The notes beneath the pieces are model-generated. The model was not told where the DNA came from, did not search any database, and saw nothing but the letters and a program-made list of their open reading frames with translations. A stretch of DNA of 64,000 bases, from the NCBI RefSeq assembly GCF_947172395.1, contig NC_069092.1, forward strand, positions 6,927,418 to 6,991,417. Reading direction: 5' to 3'. This DNA comes from Bicyclus anynana. Lineage: Eukaryota; Arthropoda; Insecta; Lepidoptera; Nymphalidae. The position numbers and the translations under genes were made by a program. Shown here one piece after another: positions 1 through 12,270 of this stretch (position 1 is the stretch's first letter; the number at the start of each line of letters is the position of its first letter).

Positions 1-476
1 TGAAAATTAAAAAGTACGACAACAAGGTTATGTATCTACATTCGAGTAGGTACAAAACAACGAATAGAAGCGGGTATACTAGGAAGGTTGTTGCTAACTA
101 AATTTATATTATTAGCAGTTTTTTTTATATAAAATGATAACATATAACAAAAAGTTTCAAATCTGACGACCTCTCTGACGTAGTAGGTAATTAGTTTTAA
201 AAGATCTGAGTTTGATTACCAACTCAGGTTAATAAAGTTTTTTATGTCTTATACATAAACGGCTAAAAACTCTGTTTGTCTTATAGCTTTCTTGCTATGG
301 GTTGCTTGCGTAACTGTCAAAGCGAAACTTGGTGTCTGCTAATTTTCTCAAATACCATTTAACGTTCCGGTATGATACCTTTTAGAAATTAGTCACAGGT
401 ATACGACAAATAAAAGCTACTCCTTCCAAGTTAGCGTGACCGTCTGCATAATTAATATCAGATGAGATATCTGTCA

Positions 477-755
477 GACAGAGTCTGTGATAGCCCAGTG
501 GATATAACCTCTGCCTCCGATTCCGAATGGCATAGGTTCAAATCCGGTCCGGAGCATGCACCTCTAATTCTTTAGTTGTGTTTAAGAAATTAAATATTAC
601 GTGTTTCAAACGGTGAAGGAAAAACATCGTGAGGAAACCTGCATAACTGAGAATTTTCTTAATTCTTTACGAGTGTGAAGTCTGCCAATCCACATTGAGC
701 CAGTGTAGAGGAGACTCGCGCTCAGCAGTGAGCAAAATATGTGTTGATAACGATG
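477..755 (+). repeat. SINE family A, tRNA-derived, full length
   Basis: The copy starts with a tRNA-like pol III promoter: an A-box-like tagcccagtgg near 490 and a degraded B box (ggttcaaatcc) near 535. A non-tRNA body follows. An 8-base duplication, atctgtca, flanks it at 469-476 and 756-763, which fits LINE-driven target-primed insertion. Six further copies in the window are in the opposite orientation. Confidence 0.8.
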
Positions 756-1476
756 ATCTGTCAAGCGTTAACTTATAAAACAATCAATAAAGAATACTTG
801 CCTGAAAAATACTTGTAGGTAGTGGTCTAGAAAATAAATGAAGGGTGTTGTAAGGAACGCACTGTGAAGGCAACTAACCATATTACCAACAAACGTCCGC
901 GTTCCTTGGATTTCTCGCTACATTGCTTTACCTATATACAGGCGTAACTGCGAAAAATATTTTTTTTTCAACTTAAACCACTTCTGAAACTTTAATCATT
1001 TATTGTTATTTCAAAAGTTGTTATTTTGTTTTTCACCATGTTGTTAATATAAACTAAAAACTAAACTATTCAAAAAATGTTTAAAACATTTATTTTGTGC
1101 AACATATAAAAATTACTGCTAGTTTCTTTGTTAAATTTTTTGCTTTTGACATTTAACTACGTAATAATAGTTGCATTGTTTATTTGAAGAAAGCTCGGAC
1201 TTTCCTTGTATATTAACTAACAATGGAGAATTAAGAATAATATACTTTTGTTCTATCTAGACAGAAAGGGATTGCGTCAGAGAACCGTTAAACCGAGACA
1301 CGGAAGCGATTACAAGTAGGCTGGTATGCAAAATTGTAATATTTAAAATGTATTGAAATAAGCGGCCAAGATATTATACGTAAGCGCTTGTAGTCTAGAT
1401 TCTAAATAATGCAAAATATTTATTTTTATATTTTTAACAAATACGACAATGTTAATAACTATTTAAAAATATATTT

Positions 1477-1568
1477 CACTAGCATAACCGCACTTTAGCA
1501 CTTTCACCCGCGTACTTCACGTTCCAGTGGGAATACGGTAATAAAATATTGCCTATGTTATTCCTTGT
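1477..1568 (+). repeat. Fragment of repeat family B
   Basis: A degraded piece contains the segment cacccgcgtacttcacgttcc followed by gggaatacgg and an aaaatattgcctatgtta-like stretch. It matches the first half of the family B element that recurs through the window (best copies at 7366, 26610 and 27646). Confidence 0.45.
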
Positions 1569-1597
1569 TAACATAGGTTTCCATTAGTGAAAGGTAA

Positions 1598-1733
1598 AAT
1601 TAGGTGGACCTAGGACATCAAGCGGATCGCAGGAAACCGCGGGATGCTGGCGGCTCGGAACCATTATGCTTGGAGGTCCATGCAAGAGGCCTATGTGCAA
1701 CAGTGGACGTCTATCGGCTGATAATGATGATTA
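1598..1733 (+). mobile_element. RTE-type LINE, 3' end fragment
   Basis: The segment reads, in a degenerate frame, as the C-terminus of an RTE-clade reverse-transcriptase polyprotein (IKRIAG, then AARN, then ARGLCATVDVYRL-like) and ends in a TGATAATGATGAT microsatellite tail. The same terminal segment recurs better preserved at 8485-8806 and 54403-54706, so the assignment rests on three copies. Confidence 0.6.
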
Positions 1734-2432
1734 GTGTATGAATTTTTCAAATCTGTCGAGTAGAGCCTATTCAATACAAATAAACAATCAAATTTTTCCA
1801 CTTCCTTCTTCCACAATTAGTATACCACAAACATTATTTAAATGTAAACATGTAGCACTGTTAAAAACATATGAGAAGCAATTTCTCATATACTTCTTTT
1901 TTTTGGTAAGTATGAGTATGTATCACATCCATTTTAAATAACAATTTTAGTATTTTGGGTGCAAGTAATTTATATCCCAGAACAATGATTGAAGGATCTA
2001 CTGACTAAAGAACTAATGGACTAAAAGGCTACTTTAATGGACAAAATAGCCATTTAAGCGTGATCTAGATTTTTTTATGTTAAGTGGCACAACATCCCAT
2101 GTTATATGCTGAGATAAAATATTCGTATATTAAACCGTAAATGAATTCGAACTGCTTATGTTTGACTTTCACGAGACTCAAAAATAACCTTCAAAAACGC
2201 TTTAAAAACTTAACCAACTTCCTGGTTCAATGGCAAGATGGTTTTAAATTACACATACAACGAATAGGGCTGGCAGTTAAAAAACTTAAGCCACACAACT
2301 AGACGACATCAGAGTAAAATAAACGAATACAAAACGTTGTCTTAGTTTAATATTAATACAACTATATATTTTTTGACCATCAAACTTTAAATATTGGATA
2401 GAAGCAGGCGTTACTTTGCGGAAGTTCATCAT

Positions 2433-2657
2433 GATTATATAATGATTTATTTATTTTGCTAGAGATATTTTGGAGATGTTGACTCTACAACGTGCAATTG
2501 CAAAGTAACACGTTGTAGAGTCAACATCTTCTGAGGATGCTCCGGTTTCGGGGTGAAACGTACGTAGAGAGTATTTTGTCGGACCTGGGTGACGTTGTCG
2601 CATGGGTTCGTCGATTTTTCGCGGATGATAGCAAAATAAATAAATCATTATATAATC
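2433..2657. mobile_element. MITE with 29-base terminal inverted repeats
   Basis: The left end (gattatataatgatttatt...) and right end (...aataaatcattatataatc) are inverted copies of each other over about 29 bases. Inside, 2474-2494 and 2509-2529 form a second perfect 21-base inverted repeat (agatgttgactctacaacg...). The open frame across it on the minus strand is incidental. Length 225 bp with no coding capacity, so a non-autonomous DNA transposon is the simplest reading. Confidence 0.7.
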
Positions 2658-4800
2658 AAACTTTACTCAACAGACTGAACCTTAAATGCCTGTGTAATTA
2701 ACAATAATAAACGCATTGAAAAAATTACCTGTCATTTTCCGGATGCCTGATAACCCTAACTACGATGAACAAGAACATGTCGTAGAGGTCACCAGGGTCA
2801 AGAGAAGCGTCCGACATCGATTTTAGCGAAAGTGAGACGCAAAAGCGATTTACCCATAAATTGAAATGTCAAAATAACCATAACTTCGCCATAAAAGCTA
2901 AAGCATAAGCAATATTTTTCCAAATACTTTGAATCTAATATCTACAACAAATCGATAAAAAGGAATTTATTGATATGAGTAATAAAAGTGATAATATTTT
3001 TCATTAATAGTAAAAATATCTACATTCACTAATAAAACAATGTCGTATATATCTAGCTGTTTTCACATCACATTAAATTATTGTTTTTTATTGAATTGCT
3101 TAGGAACATATTTCAGGTTATCTATAAAAATAAAACATTTCTTATACGGTATGGACAAATATATTAGTCAAGTTGTTGTCATAATAAAATATCATGGTGC
3201 AAGTTGTAAGGCAAGACACAAGGTACAAAAAATATCAATAAATATGTAAACCGAATCTTTCTTTATCGAGATTTATAGAACTTAATTAAACCAGTTGTAG
3301 TCCTTTAAAAAAATCGTCATACAAAGTTCATATCGATATAATTATATTACAACAGTTTCCCATGTCTTGTTTATCTGTAATTAAAGTGGTTGCCATACTC
3401 GCATAAGCAACATTGCTTTTTCGTTAAAATTTTCATGGTGTTGTTTAACACCATAACAACGATGCTTCATAGTACATTTTGCAAACGCTAGTAGTGAATG
3501 TTTTTAGCTTGTCACATTTTTTTTTATATGAAGTCACATGTTAAAAAAACAGTATCTTGTCGGGAACAACTTCACTGGCGTGTTGGAAGAAACCGTATAT
3601 TATCGCCGCGTTACAACGACTTGCGGTACGGGCGGTTTCAGTGTGCTCGAGGCGTTCGAGCCGTCCACATCTCTTGTCTTGTCAAAGGATCCTTTAACCC
3701 TACACACATCGTTCACAAGTACGTGACTTCACTCAAGGTCATTCTCTGCCATTCTAGGGCATTCTTATTTTGGTTACAGTTTGATTTGTTAATTAAGTTG
3801 TCCTGACAAGTGTTGTGAATCATAACCTTTGTTCGACATTAGTTTTCTTATATTTGTAATCACTTTTGAGTCCTATAATACGTATAGGTAATATAATATC
3901 ATATGAATATGTTACGAAACATGTATGAACAAATAGTAGGTATGACATCAGTACAGAATAATTGCAAAATAAAAATAGAATACGATAGCCTTCAACATTG
4001 TTATTAGTTAAAAAAGAAACTAAAAACTGACGCTCAAGTGAATGCTTTATTAGATTTCGCTCATTAATTTTGATTCACAATTTCGCACGTGCAAGCGAAA
4101 AATACCCAATTATTTCACTTAAGTGAGCAATCCTTACTAAATAACAAATATTTCACTAGTAAAATTTTCGTAATTTCAAAAAGCCTAAATTTCATTTTGG
4201 CATTATACAATATCTTTAAAATTCTTCGATATACAGGGGCATTTCTGGTTTTATACAACTTTGAATATATTATTTATTTACAATGTATGTATATCAGCCG
4301 TTATGTGTGTCAAAATATTTAAATATATAATTTACTACTCTTACACAAACGATTGAATCAGTTCCTTAGACTCAACGTTTACCTAGATAGTCTTCAAGAA
4401 CTGTTTAGTGATGAGCCGTGAATACTGAATATCATAATTAACATAACTTTCGTAACTCGTAATCAGAGGTAATAAATGATAAACACATAAATTAGATAAC
4501 GCAATTATTTGCTAGCCCCAACTAACGTAATCTCTTCGGTAACTAGAAATGTGTAGCTCAAGGTATAACGATTTGATTGATGTTTGAACGAGTAGGACCT
4601 AAATAGAAATTTAGAACGTAAATAATATTGTAATAATGCGGAAAACTGTTTCTTTCATTTTCATGTTGTCAAACTTCAAGATATGAAATTTTGGATGGGC
4701 CTATGATTTGGTTTTTCCAAGAAATTGTGATTGGTCAAGTCAAGTAGTACACTCCTTTCCCTAGGTAGCACGTTACGTTTTCATCTGATATGCCGCTATG

Positions 4801-5313
4801 CAGGCTACAGACCTTCAGTTTTAACTGAATAGTCTGCGAACTGTTCAGTTAAAACTGTTTAGGCCAGGAGTTCCCAAAGTGGGGGTCATGACCCAGAGGT
4901 GGGTCGCGAACGAATACTAAGTAGGCCCTAAAACATAAGGTAACTCGACCGATCGGGCTAACAGCCGGCCACGGATTAACTATAACTAAAGTTGTAAATT
5001 ACAATATTTACTTAGTGTTGTCTGTGATGATACAATAGAAAAAAACAAGTACTTTAAAACCAAGGACGTTCCATCCTGAAACAAACTCTCAATCGTTCCA
5101 CTGAGCTGAGTGAGTAAAACTGAGCAGTTATAACTGGAGGTATACCGGCATAGTGTCAAACATTAATCTGACCGTGAGCGTTACAAAATTTTGGTAACGT
5201 CGGTAGGATCCCAACTTTGGCCGTTTTGTTAAGTGGGTCGGAGCCGAGTTAGGGAATCACTGGCTTAGGCAAAACTGTATAATTAAAACTGAGCAGTTAA
5301 AACTGGAGGCCTA
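4801..5313. mobile_element. Outer MITE, split by a hAT-like MITE
   Basis: The ends 4815-4830 and 5282-5308 carry inverted copies of cagttttaactg flanked by related sequence. The left part ends at 4864 and the right part resumes at 5263, on either side of a hAT-like insertion and its target duplication. The outer element is therefore older than the inner one. Its exact outer ends are uncertain by several bases. Confidence 0.5.
4865..5262. mobile_element. hAT-superfamily MITE
   Basis: The left end reads caggagttcccaaag and the right end, reverse-complemented, cagtgattccctaac. Both resemble hAT termini (CAG-N-GGTTCCCAAA type). An 8-base target duplication flanks it: gtttaggc at 4857-4864 and gcttaggc at 5263-5270, one mismatch. 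Eight-base duplications are the hAT rule. The 398-bp element has no coding capacity. It contains at 5114-5143 a segment (actgagcagttataactgg) nearly identical to the right arm of the element it sits in. Confidence 0.7.
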
Positions 5314-5427
5314 TAAACATTCCATATACATTATCACCCTAGTTCACCAACCCGCTGCGTCATTTAAGCTCTAAATCCCCTCTCTATATATCCTGCGGTG
5401 AGTCATTAAAATGAGCTGATAATAATC

Positions 5428-5640
5428 AACATTGGACGGTGATAAGAAGCTTTCCGTTAATTGCTGGATCAAGGGTCGGATACAGAAGGCATTCTTGAGA
5501 TTGTGAGGTTCCTCGTTCTAGATCGCTGACCCGCAGCGAGAAGATTGAGTTTTTTTTTATAAATTTTAATAGTGTTTTGTTTTATTATATTTTATACTTT
5601 TTTTTTAGGCTGACTTTTTTTATGTCTGACTCTAAATTAA
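5428..5640 (+). repeat. Dispersed repeat, shared with 47140-47405
   Basis: The order of blocks gctggatcaagggtcggata, ttcttgagattgtgaggttcctc, then a T-rich run and aatagtgttttg matches 47140-47405 in reverse complement. The T-rich tail and the protein-like reading of the other copy suggest the 3' end of a LINE, but I do not identify the family. Confidence 0.5.
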
Positions 5641-6524
5641 CAGTCATGGTTTATTTACCTTTATTCTTGTATACTTATTTGACTTAGATGTCTATAGATA
5701 AGTATAGAAAATTCAACCTCGCATTCTGTATTAATCAATTTGTGATCAAACAAAAAACTTATCATGCTCGCATTTGCCGATTGCTATGGCCTTAGAAATT
5801 AACTTTGTAGGTGAATTGTGTCAATAGTAAAAGAAAAACAACGCTGTTGGGAAAACAACCAACACACAACTGCTGTGTAGTACATAGCACTGCTAGATTT
5901 AATTATGCATTAAGTATATGCAGGAAGTTAATTTTAACCTAAACTATTAAATGCTACCTATTTAAATATTTGTTCAAGCTATAATGAACTCTATTATGAC
6001 TGACAAGTTACTTTGTTTCTTTTTGTTGTATTAATCGCAGACATTGGCAATGAGAATGGTCTAAACCGTCACGCCTTTTTATTTTGTTGTAAGGTCATGT
6101 AGTGAAAAGTAAGTTAGCAATAACAAATTATATCATTTACCCGCCATACCTAAAATATGCTTCGCAGCCTAAAAAGCTCTACCTTTATGGCTTGAAGCAT
6201 CATGTCGGCACCTTATACGATCTACTGTACCTTGAGAAAACATTTTCGCATCGGAAAATAAAACATTATCTTTAATTTTTGACCACACATATTTTTGATA
6301 AACAAAGACACTTGTTTTTTGGTAATAACTGAGTAAGTTAACTGTGTACCTACTATGTATTAGCATAATAACATAATAATATACATACTTACATATTCAA
6401 ACATTTATTTTAACAAGGTATCAAAAACATCAACAAAAAAGGGACTGACGTATTCCATTATTTATTTACATAAATTCCACTCTTATCATGTAACAACACA
6501 TTGATTCGATATTACAAGTATATT

Positions 6525-6825
6525 CATTATCATCATCATTGACAACCCATATTCGGCTCACCGTTGAGCACGAGTCTCTTCTCAGAGTTAGACCAATAGT
6601 CCACCACGCTGGCCCAATGCGGATTGGCAGACTTCACACACCTAGAGTATTATGAAAATTCTCAGGTTTCCTCCTTCAACGTTTGAGACAAGTGATATTT
6701 AATTTCTAAAAATGCACTTAACTGAAATGTTTAAGGTGCATGTCCCGGACCGGATTCGAACCTACGCCCTCCGAATCGAAGGCAGAGGTCATATCCACTG
6801 GGCTATCACGTCTCTATCGTTAATA
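6525..6825 (-). repeat. SINE family A, full length
   Basis: Reverse orientation: body first, tRNA-like head at the high-coordinate end, with the B box as ggattcgaacc near 6750 and the A box near 6805. The 11-base duplication acaagtatatt at 6514-6524 and 6826-6836 marks the insertion borders. A short CATCAT tract lies at the tail end. Confidence 0.8.
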
Positions 6826-7365
6826 ACAAGTATATTACAAAAAGAAAATACAATACCGAAACAGTTTTGATTTATTTAAAAAGTCGGCTTAAATTACGTG
6901 CGAATATTTTCGAAACATGCTCGACTAATTTCGAACCCATAACGCGGTTTTAAATATAACTATGCTTATGCAAAAACTTAATTAAAAAATATAAAAAATT
7001 AAATTAAGCAATATAAAAAATTACTCTTACCGCATAATATAAGCATCCAAATCTCCATGATAACAAATTATAACCAACATTCAATGCTCCAAAAAAATAT
7101 TCAAACAACTTTTCATTCAAAACCAGCGTGTTTACGTAAATATCGGTTTTATAATCGTAACCGATAGTCGAACTCGCATGCGAGTGTCGCGCCTCGCGTA
7201 AGAAGTGACTTTAAATGCATCAACTCTTTAGCGCGCAACGGCCCGGCTTCGGAGCCTGCTTACTTTTCACGCGTTACAACTTAGAGCGATTCCCCATTAG
7301 TGCGTTGCATTACGTTGCGACGTCGTTGCGTCGATACTGCCATTTTCCATATAATTTAAACTAGC

Positions 7366-7605
7366 GGACGCCCGCGACTTCGTCCGCGTGGAATTTAGTT
7401 TTTCACAAATCCCTCGGGAACTAAGGATTTTTCCGAGATAAAAAGTAGTCTATGTGTTAATCCAGGCTATGATATATCTTGATACCAAATTTCAGCTAAA
7501 TCGCTTCAGTAGTAGCGGCTTTTTAAAGTAACAAACATCCAAACATCCAGACATGCATCCAAACATCCATACAAACTTTCGCGTTTATAATATTAGTAGG
7601 ACTAG
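7366..7605 (+). repeat. Repeat family B, near full length
   Basis: Runs from ctagcggacgcccgcgactt to tataatattagtaggac. The family recurs many times in both orientations, always between these two ends, with a conserved middle (aaatttcagctaaatcgctt). The microsatellite-like end and lack of inverted repeats fit a SINE or a LINE-mobilised non-autonomous element. I know this element type from lepidopteran genomes but cannot name the family. Confidence 0.7.
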
Positions 7606-7795
7606 CAGAACTCCGCAGTTTCACTCGCGAAGTTCCCATTCGCGTGGGAAATCTGAAATAAACTTTGTTCTGTTTTACTCCCTGATACTGTGGTTTCCAT
7701 TGGTGATTTTTTAAAAATCGGTTGAGTAGTTTTTAATTTATTCGGTAGATACAAAAATAAAAAATTTTCATCTTTGTAATATATGTGAAAATACA
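7606..7795 (+). repeat. Repeat family B, degraded copy
   Basis: Starts with gcagtttcactcgcgaagtt, passes through aaatcggttgagtagttttt and ends near ttcatctttgtaatat, the order seen in other family B copies. It abuts the copy at 7366-7605 in the same orientation. Confidence 0.5.
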
Positions 7796-8484
7796 TGCCA
7801 CATTAAAGCGTTGAACCGCGCGACTTTTCCACATAGTTCCGTTGCTACGGCGGACAGTGTTTGTCGTCCTCTTGCACTGCGACTTCGTGCGCTGGTGTAG
7901 CATACAATGCGTTGATCCGTTGCTACGCAATGCGACACGCTAATGAGGCATCTCCCTTACATGTTACAATCGTTGACTCATTCATTGTTTGTTCAAACAA
8001 CTGTCCGGTTAGGAAAATATTGCCAATATTATCTTGATTGAAACTTTAGATTATTATTAAGCTGCTAATTCTAATTATTTTTTAATTTTTACTTATATAA
8101 AGCAGCACACCGGATTTCCCGGTTTGTGACATTTAAGCCTCTTCCAGCTGTTTTGATTCTTCTTTTCTTTGTCTTGCTTTTCTTATTAGTTAACTTTGTA
8201 AAATGATGCATCGTCTAATCAGACGTCGTCAGCATACATTTAGAACTACCTACGTATAAATTAAACTTCATTTATCAAAACAAAATTTAAAAACTCAAAA
8301 CGCAAACATGATTTTTTTTCGCATTCTCTGAAGAAACCACATAAAAAAAATATTTTTTTATTTATTAATAAATTGTATGTAGCTACTGTGTCGCTAACTA
8401 TGGGCTTCATAATAAGGCTCAGAGTCACACATTGGGCGAAGGAACAAGCCATGTTAGCAGTATCTCTGCGTGATCGAATCAGAA

Positions 8485-8806
8485 ATCAGGAGATCCGCAG
8501 AAGTTACCAACCAAAGTAACCAAAGTTATAATAACCAAAGTTACCAACATAGCTGAACGAGTCACGTAGCTGAAGTGGCAATGGGTACGGCACATAGTTC
8601 GAAGAGCTGATGGACGTTAAGGTCCCAAGGTGCTAGAATGGCATCCCCGCACTAATAAGCGCAGTGTTAGTCGACGTTCTGACTGACGAATTTAAGCGAG
8701 TCGCAGGGATTAGCTGTATGCAGGCGGCTCAGAATCGTGATGTGTGGAAGTTTCTACAAAAGGCCTATGTCCTGTAGTTGAGGTCCATTGGCCGATATGA
8801 TAATGA
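8485..8806 (+). mobile_element. RTE-type LINE, 3' end fragment
   Basis: Reads as the C-terminus of an RTE-clade polyprotein: AERVT, KWQWVRHIVRRADG, WHPRTNKRSVSRR and AAQNRDVWK, with several stops and frame changes, ending in the atgataatgatgac tail. It is a dead, 5'-truncated copy. Confidence 0.7.
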
Positions 8807-9074
8807 TGACGTACCTAATTAAACTTAGGATGCAGCAAAAATACATACAATGAAAATTTATATTCAAAATTATCACGTGTCATCCGGTGGACGTCTACTG
8901 CGGGAAATAAGAACGACGCGGGTGAAACTGCGGGACGTCTGATAGTTATTTTATACATTATCGTATGCACCTATCATATCTATATACCTTCCATTTACCT
9001 TTCCATAGATGTATACAACAAAACATTGCTAGTAATACTTCGCTCCCACGATTAATTTAGCGCTGAGGACAATG

Positions 9075-9308
9075 CTAGACGTCAGAATTATGAATTGGCA
9101 TTGTTACATGCTGGTCAAAAAGACAAATGTTATAAACAGTTTTGTTTGGTCCATTAAGCGAATAACCTTGAGCAATCAAAAACTTGTACAGCTGATAATT
9201 ATCAGTAATCGAATTTACAGATAATATGATTAGATCTACATAGAGAGACTGTGCTCGCCCGAGCTTCCTAATACAAGCTAAAAGTTCGTCAAGCCATGCC
9301 TCTACCAT
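9075..9308 (-). pseudogene. Possible LINE endonuclease remnant
   Basis: A 77-codon minus-strand frame has the spacing of an AP-endonuclease segment from a non-LTR retrotransposon: WLDELLACIRKLG, then a hydrophobic strand VDLIIL, then NYQLYKFLIAQGYSLNGPNKT, where intact relatives carry G-D-x-N-x-D and a terminal Thr. The key GDFN residues are not present, and no frame continues into a reverse transcriptase. The similarity is by eye and weak. It may instead be a chance frame. Confidence 0.3.
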
Positions 9309-9420
9309 TTATATTTAGTAACCTTATGCTACTAAAGTGAGCGTCGACTCGGGACAAGTTTTCTCATATTACTATGTCGAGGAAAATGATAAATACGCTC
9401 TAAATGGATGGCTGAGGGTT

Positions 9421-9845
9421 TGGAACCTTGATGCATACTCGTATTACTTCCAAAGGCACCATGATCCACATTTAGCTTCCGAATTATTACGGTATGACTA
9501 CTTCTAGCAGGACAAAATTTTGAATTTTACAAAATAAAGTATGTCTCAGGAGCTATTCCATCCTTCGCTTCTTTACCATTGTACCGCAAGATATCGGACG
9601 GATTTCATACCTATGTGCTTGATGTCCCTAGGACTCATAGAAAACGCTCTGCGTCTTCTTTTCTCGTACGCACGACTAGGGTTTGGAGTATCCTTCCCGT
9701 GTCTATATTTCCTGAGTCTTATAACTGGGTATCTTTAAAATAAAAGTAAATAGGCATCTTCTAGGCAAGCGTGTCTCATTTTAGACTATATCTACACTTA
9801 CCATTAGGTTAGATCATGATCGTACGCGAGCCTATTTTGCATGAA
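9421..9845 (+). mobile_element. Jockey-type LINE, 3' end fragment
   Basis: Across two frames the segment reads as the C-terminal tail of a Jockey-superfamily polyprotein: SQELFHPSLLYHCTARYRTD, then KRSASSFLVRTTRVWSILPV, PESYNWVSLK, then VNRHLLGKRVSF and a stop. The 3' untranslated part contains ctacacttaccattaggt, a motif common to lepidopteran elements of this type. Frame changes show it is dead. The portion before about 9535 is unassigned. Confidence 0.65.
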
Positions 9846-10240
9846 AAAAGGGATGTCATGCATAATATCCAAATTCTTACACCCGTCCAATTCATATCAC
9901 AAGAGATTTGAAGCCAAGTGCCGGTACAGTGAATAAACTTAGATATTTCGAGGCCCGTACCTCCGCCCGATCTCATCGGAAGTAGTTGACCAAACATCAT
10001 TGAGAGAGCCTCTAATACTTGTAGATATGAATCAAGGTGAAAGTGAGTCGTCTGAAAGTTTATAAAGATCAGAAGCTGCTATACCGTCGGAAATTACGAC
10101 TATTTGGCGTTTAACCATATTAGCAGTATATTGTACGAGTATAGTCCGTCTGATTATTTTTTTTGTTAAGAGTTTGTTGTTTAAAGTAGGTAGGTATACT
10201 ATGACTTTAGATTTTGGTTGTCCTTGTTTATCCATGTAAT
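9846..10240. other. Unassigned stretch
   Basis: Two minus-strand open frames (9809-10000 and 10032-10235) are present, but neither shows a domain I recognise and they share no evident splice signals. The sequence is less AT-rich than its surroundings and may be part of the neighbouring dead LINEs. Confidence 0.3.
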
Positions 10241-10274
10241 TGCTTTGTTGGCTTAGTGGTCAGTCTTTGTAGCT

Positions 10275-10362
10275 TTTTCTTTTTTTATCTTTTACAAGTT
10301 AGCCATTGACTACAGTCTCATCTTATGGTAAGTCACTGCGCATACCACTGCGGAGGCCGTCA
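10275..10362 (-). repeat. SINE family C, internally deleted
   Basis: The tail (ttttacaagttagcc, inverted) and the tRNA-like head (gcgcataccactgcggaggcc) are present but the body between them is missing. Full copy for comparison at 26132-26460. Confidence 0.6.
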
Positions 10363-12119
10363 GAAGTCCTGGTAACGAATTCCTGAGTTAGACTATAAAA
10401 AGCAGAGCTTTTCTTTCTTCTTATCATATCCTCTGACATTAATCGTTGCTTAACAAAATCTATACCCGCATTTGAGTAGCAAGGGTCAAGCAAGCAGCAA
10501 GCTCCATATCCATCTACAAGGAGGGAGGTTCGGTCGGTAATCGGTAGGGCCGTTAAAATAGTATCAGCCTATTTTAATGTTAATCCGCACGCGCCTAACA
10601 AAACTAAAAGCAAAAGCGATTACTAAAGAAAATATATCGATTTAAAATGGTTTTGTTATAATTTATACTTGTATAAATGTATATACTTATACTTGGTATA
10701 AACGAGTATATTTTTAGAAAAAAAAACTATATGATCTTTGTCTTGACTAACATTATTTGAAGTATTAAGTATTAGAAAGAACTTTTTTAGCTCAAGAGTT
10801 GTACCAAGTAGCTTTACCAGTATTCTGAGTATTCAAAGACCAAACTATCTATTTTACTAGCCTAACACCCGCGTAGTCCCCGTTCCACAAACTACCTTTA
10901 AAATGTTATTATAGATAACAACTGATATAGTATTTCATCTTCTGGTAGTAGGTACATTTTATAACAAAGAATGATTGTAAACTTCCTGCTTTATGGCAAT
11001 GATTCACGAGTCCTGACGCCTGTGCAACACCAGATTTTCTTTCATGGAACCAGGCTATCAAAATCTTATAGTAGGTAGTTTGTATAATTACTATATTATG
11101 AGCTTAAGTATTCATTTAATATCCTGTGTATATTTATCTAAAGCCTCTAGCAACTAATTTTTTTGTTTGGGCGTATTAATACATATATCCCACTAGATAT
11201 AAGTTGCATAAGGTTTTTAACTAGGGTGTGCACTATAGATACAAAATATACATAGATTCAAAGTGATCTAGTTCGAGGCACCACCGATGTTTAAAAAAAC
11301 ATTTTCCACCTCTTACCTTCACGAGGTACCTAATCGTAATAATTATTTAAAAATAAATACAACCGACTCCAAAACATTACTAGGTAGAAAATATTTTAAT
11401 GATATTTTTCCTTTTTAGTTTCGTGTGTACTTTAATGTTTCATCAATAAGTGTAAAAAATTAAATTCCTATGAAATTCATTCTAACATTTTTCATATCCT
11501 TCTAGAAGGAGAACCTCCTGAACCTCTGAAAGTCGAATGTTTTGTTTATGCTTTCTTGTTGGAAATACACTACTCAGCATTCAGCAGAATTAGACTGTGA
11601 ATCTATAATTCTATACATACTAATAGTATATGTAAAGTTTGTGAAATTGTAGAGGGTTATCTCCAGAGATAACCCCTAAGATAGGTAAGTATGTCGACAC
11701 TTTACTTGCTTTTGCAAAAAATCTAGAATAACAATGTTTTTACTCGTGTTTAACTTCACCGGAGTTTTACTCAGTTATATAACAATTTAGGTAGGTATAT
11801 AGAATATAACATTATCTAGTTTACAAACCAGTTTTTAACTTTAAGTAACAAGATTATATTTTTATAGGATGTTCTTATTACTGAGTTGCAAAATTTAACC
11901 ATATAGAGATAACTAGTTCTTCCATCGGCAAGTAATTCGATAAATTAGACTTGCACAATATTTAGTGAGTTTTTAATTTGCTTAGTAACATGTTTACTTA
12001 GTACGTTGGTATCGCCGTCTTTCTAAAGATAGTTTGCAAGTTGTAAAAATTGCAAAAATATAATTACACTATACCTAATTATCAATCGACGCAAGTCAGT
12101 TTAGGGAATTATACATCGC

Positions 12120-12270
12120 CGTGCTTCGCATAGTACGCATCGCATCAAACGGATTTCTAACAATACGGTAGTTAAAATCCGTATGTATAACTTTCTATAC
12201 AAAAGAATACTACAATCCGTTTGATGCAATGCGTCCGATACGTATAAGATGCGGATCTGTGGACGTCTGT
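12120..12270. repeat. Inverted repeat, MITE-like
   Basis: Arms at 12137-12158 (acgcatcgcatcaaacggat) and 12213-12234 (atccgtttgatgcaatgcgt) pair with one mismatch around a 54-base loop. The outer sequence catagtacgcatc and gcgtccgatacg extends the pairing weakly. No coding capacity. Confidence 0.55.

Larger units (their letters stand above)
7283..7958. mobile_element. GC-rich MITE interrupted by family B repeats
   Basis: The left terminus (gcgattccccattagtgcg) and the right terminus, reverse-complemented (gagatgcctcattagcgtg), are imperfect inverted repeats extending about 30 bases into GCGTTGC-rich sequence. The centre is occupied by two family B copies (7366-7605 and 7606-7795). A shorter relative is at 57565-57705. 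The minus-strand open frames here are incidental. Confidence 0.5.
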
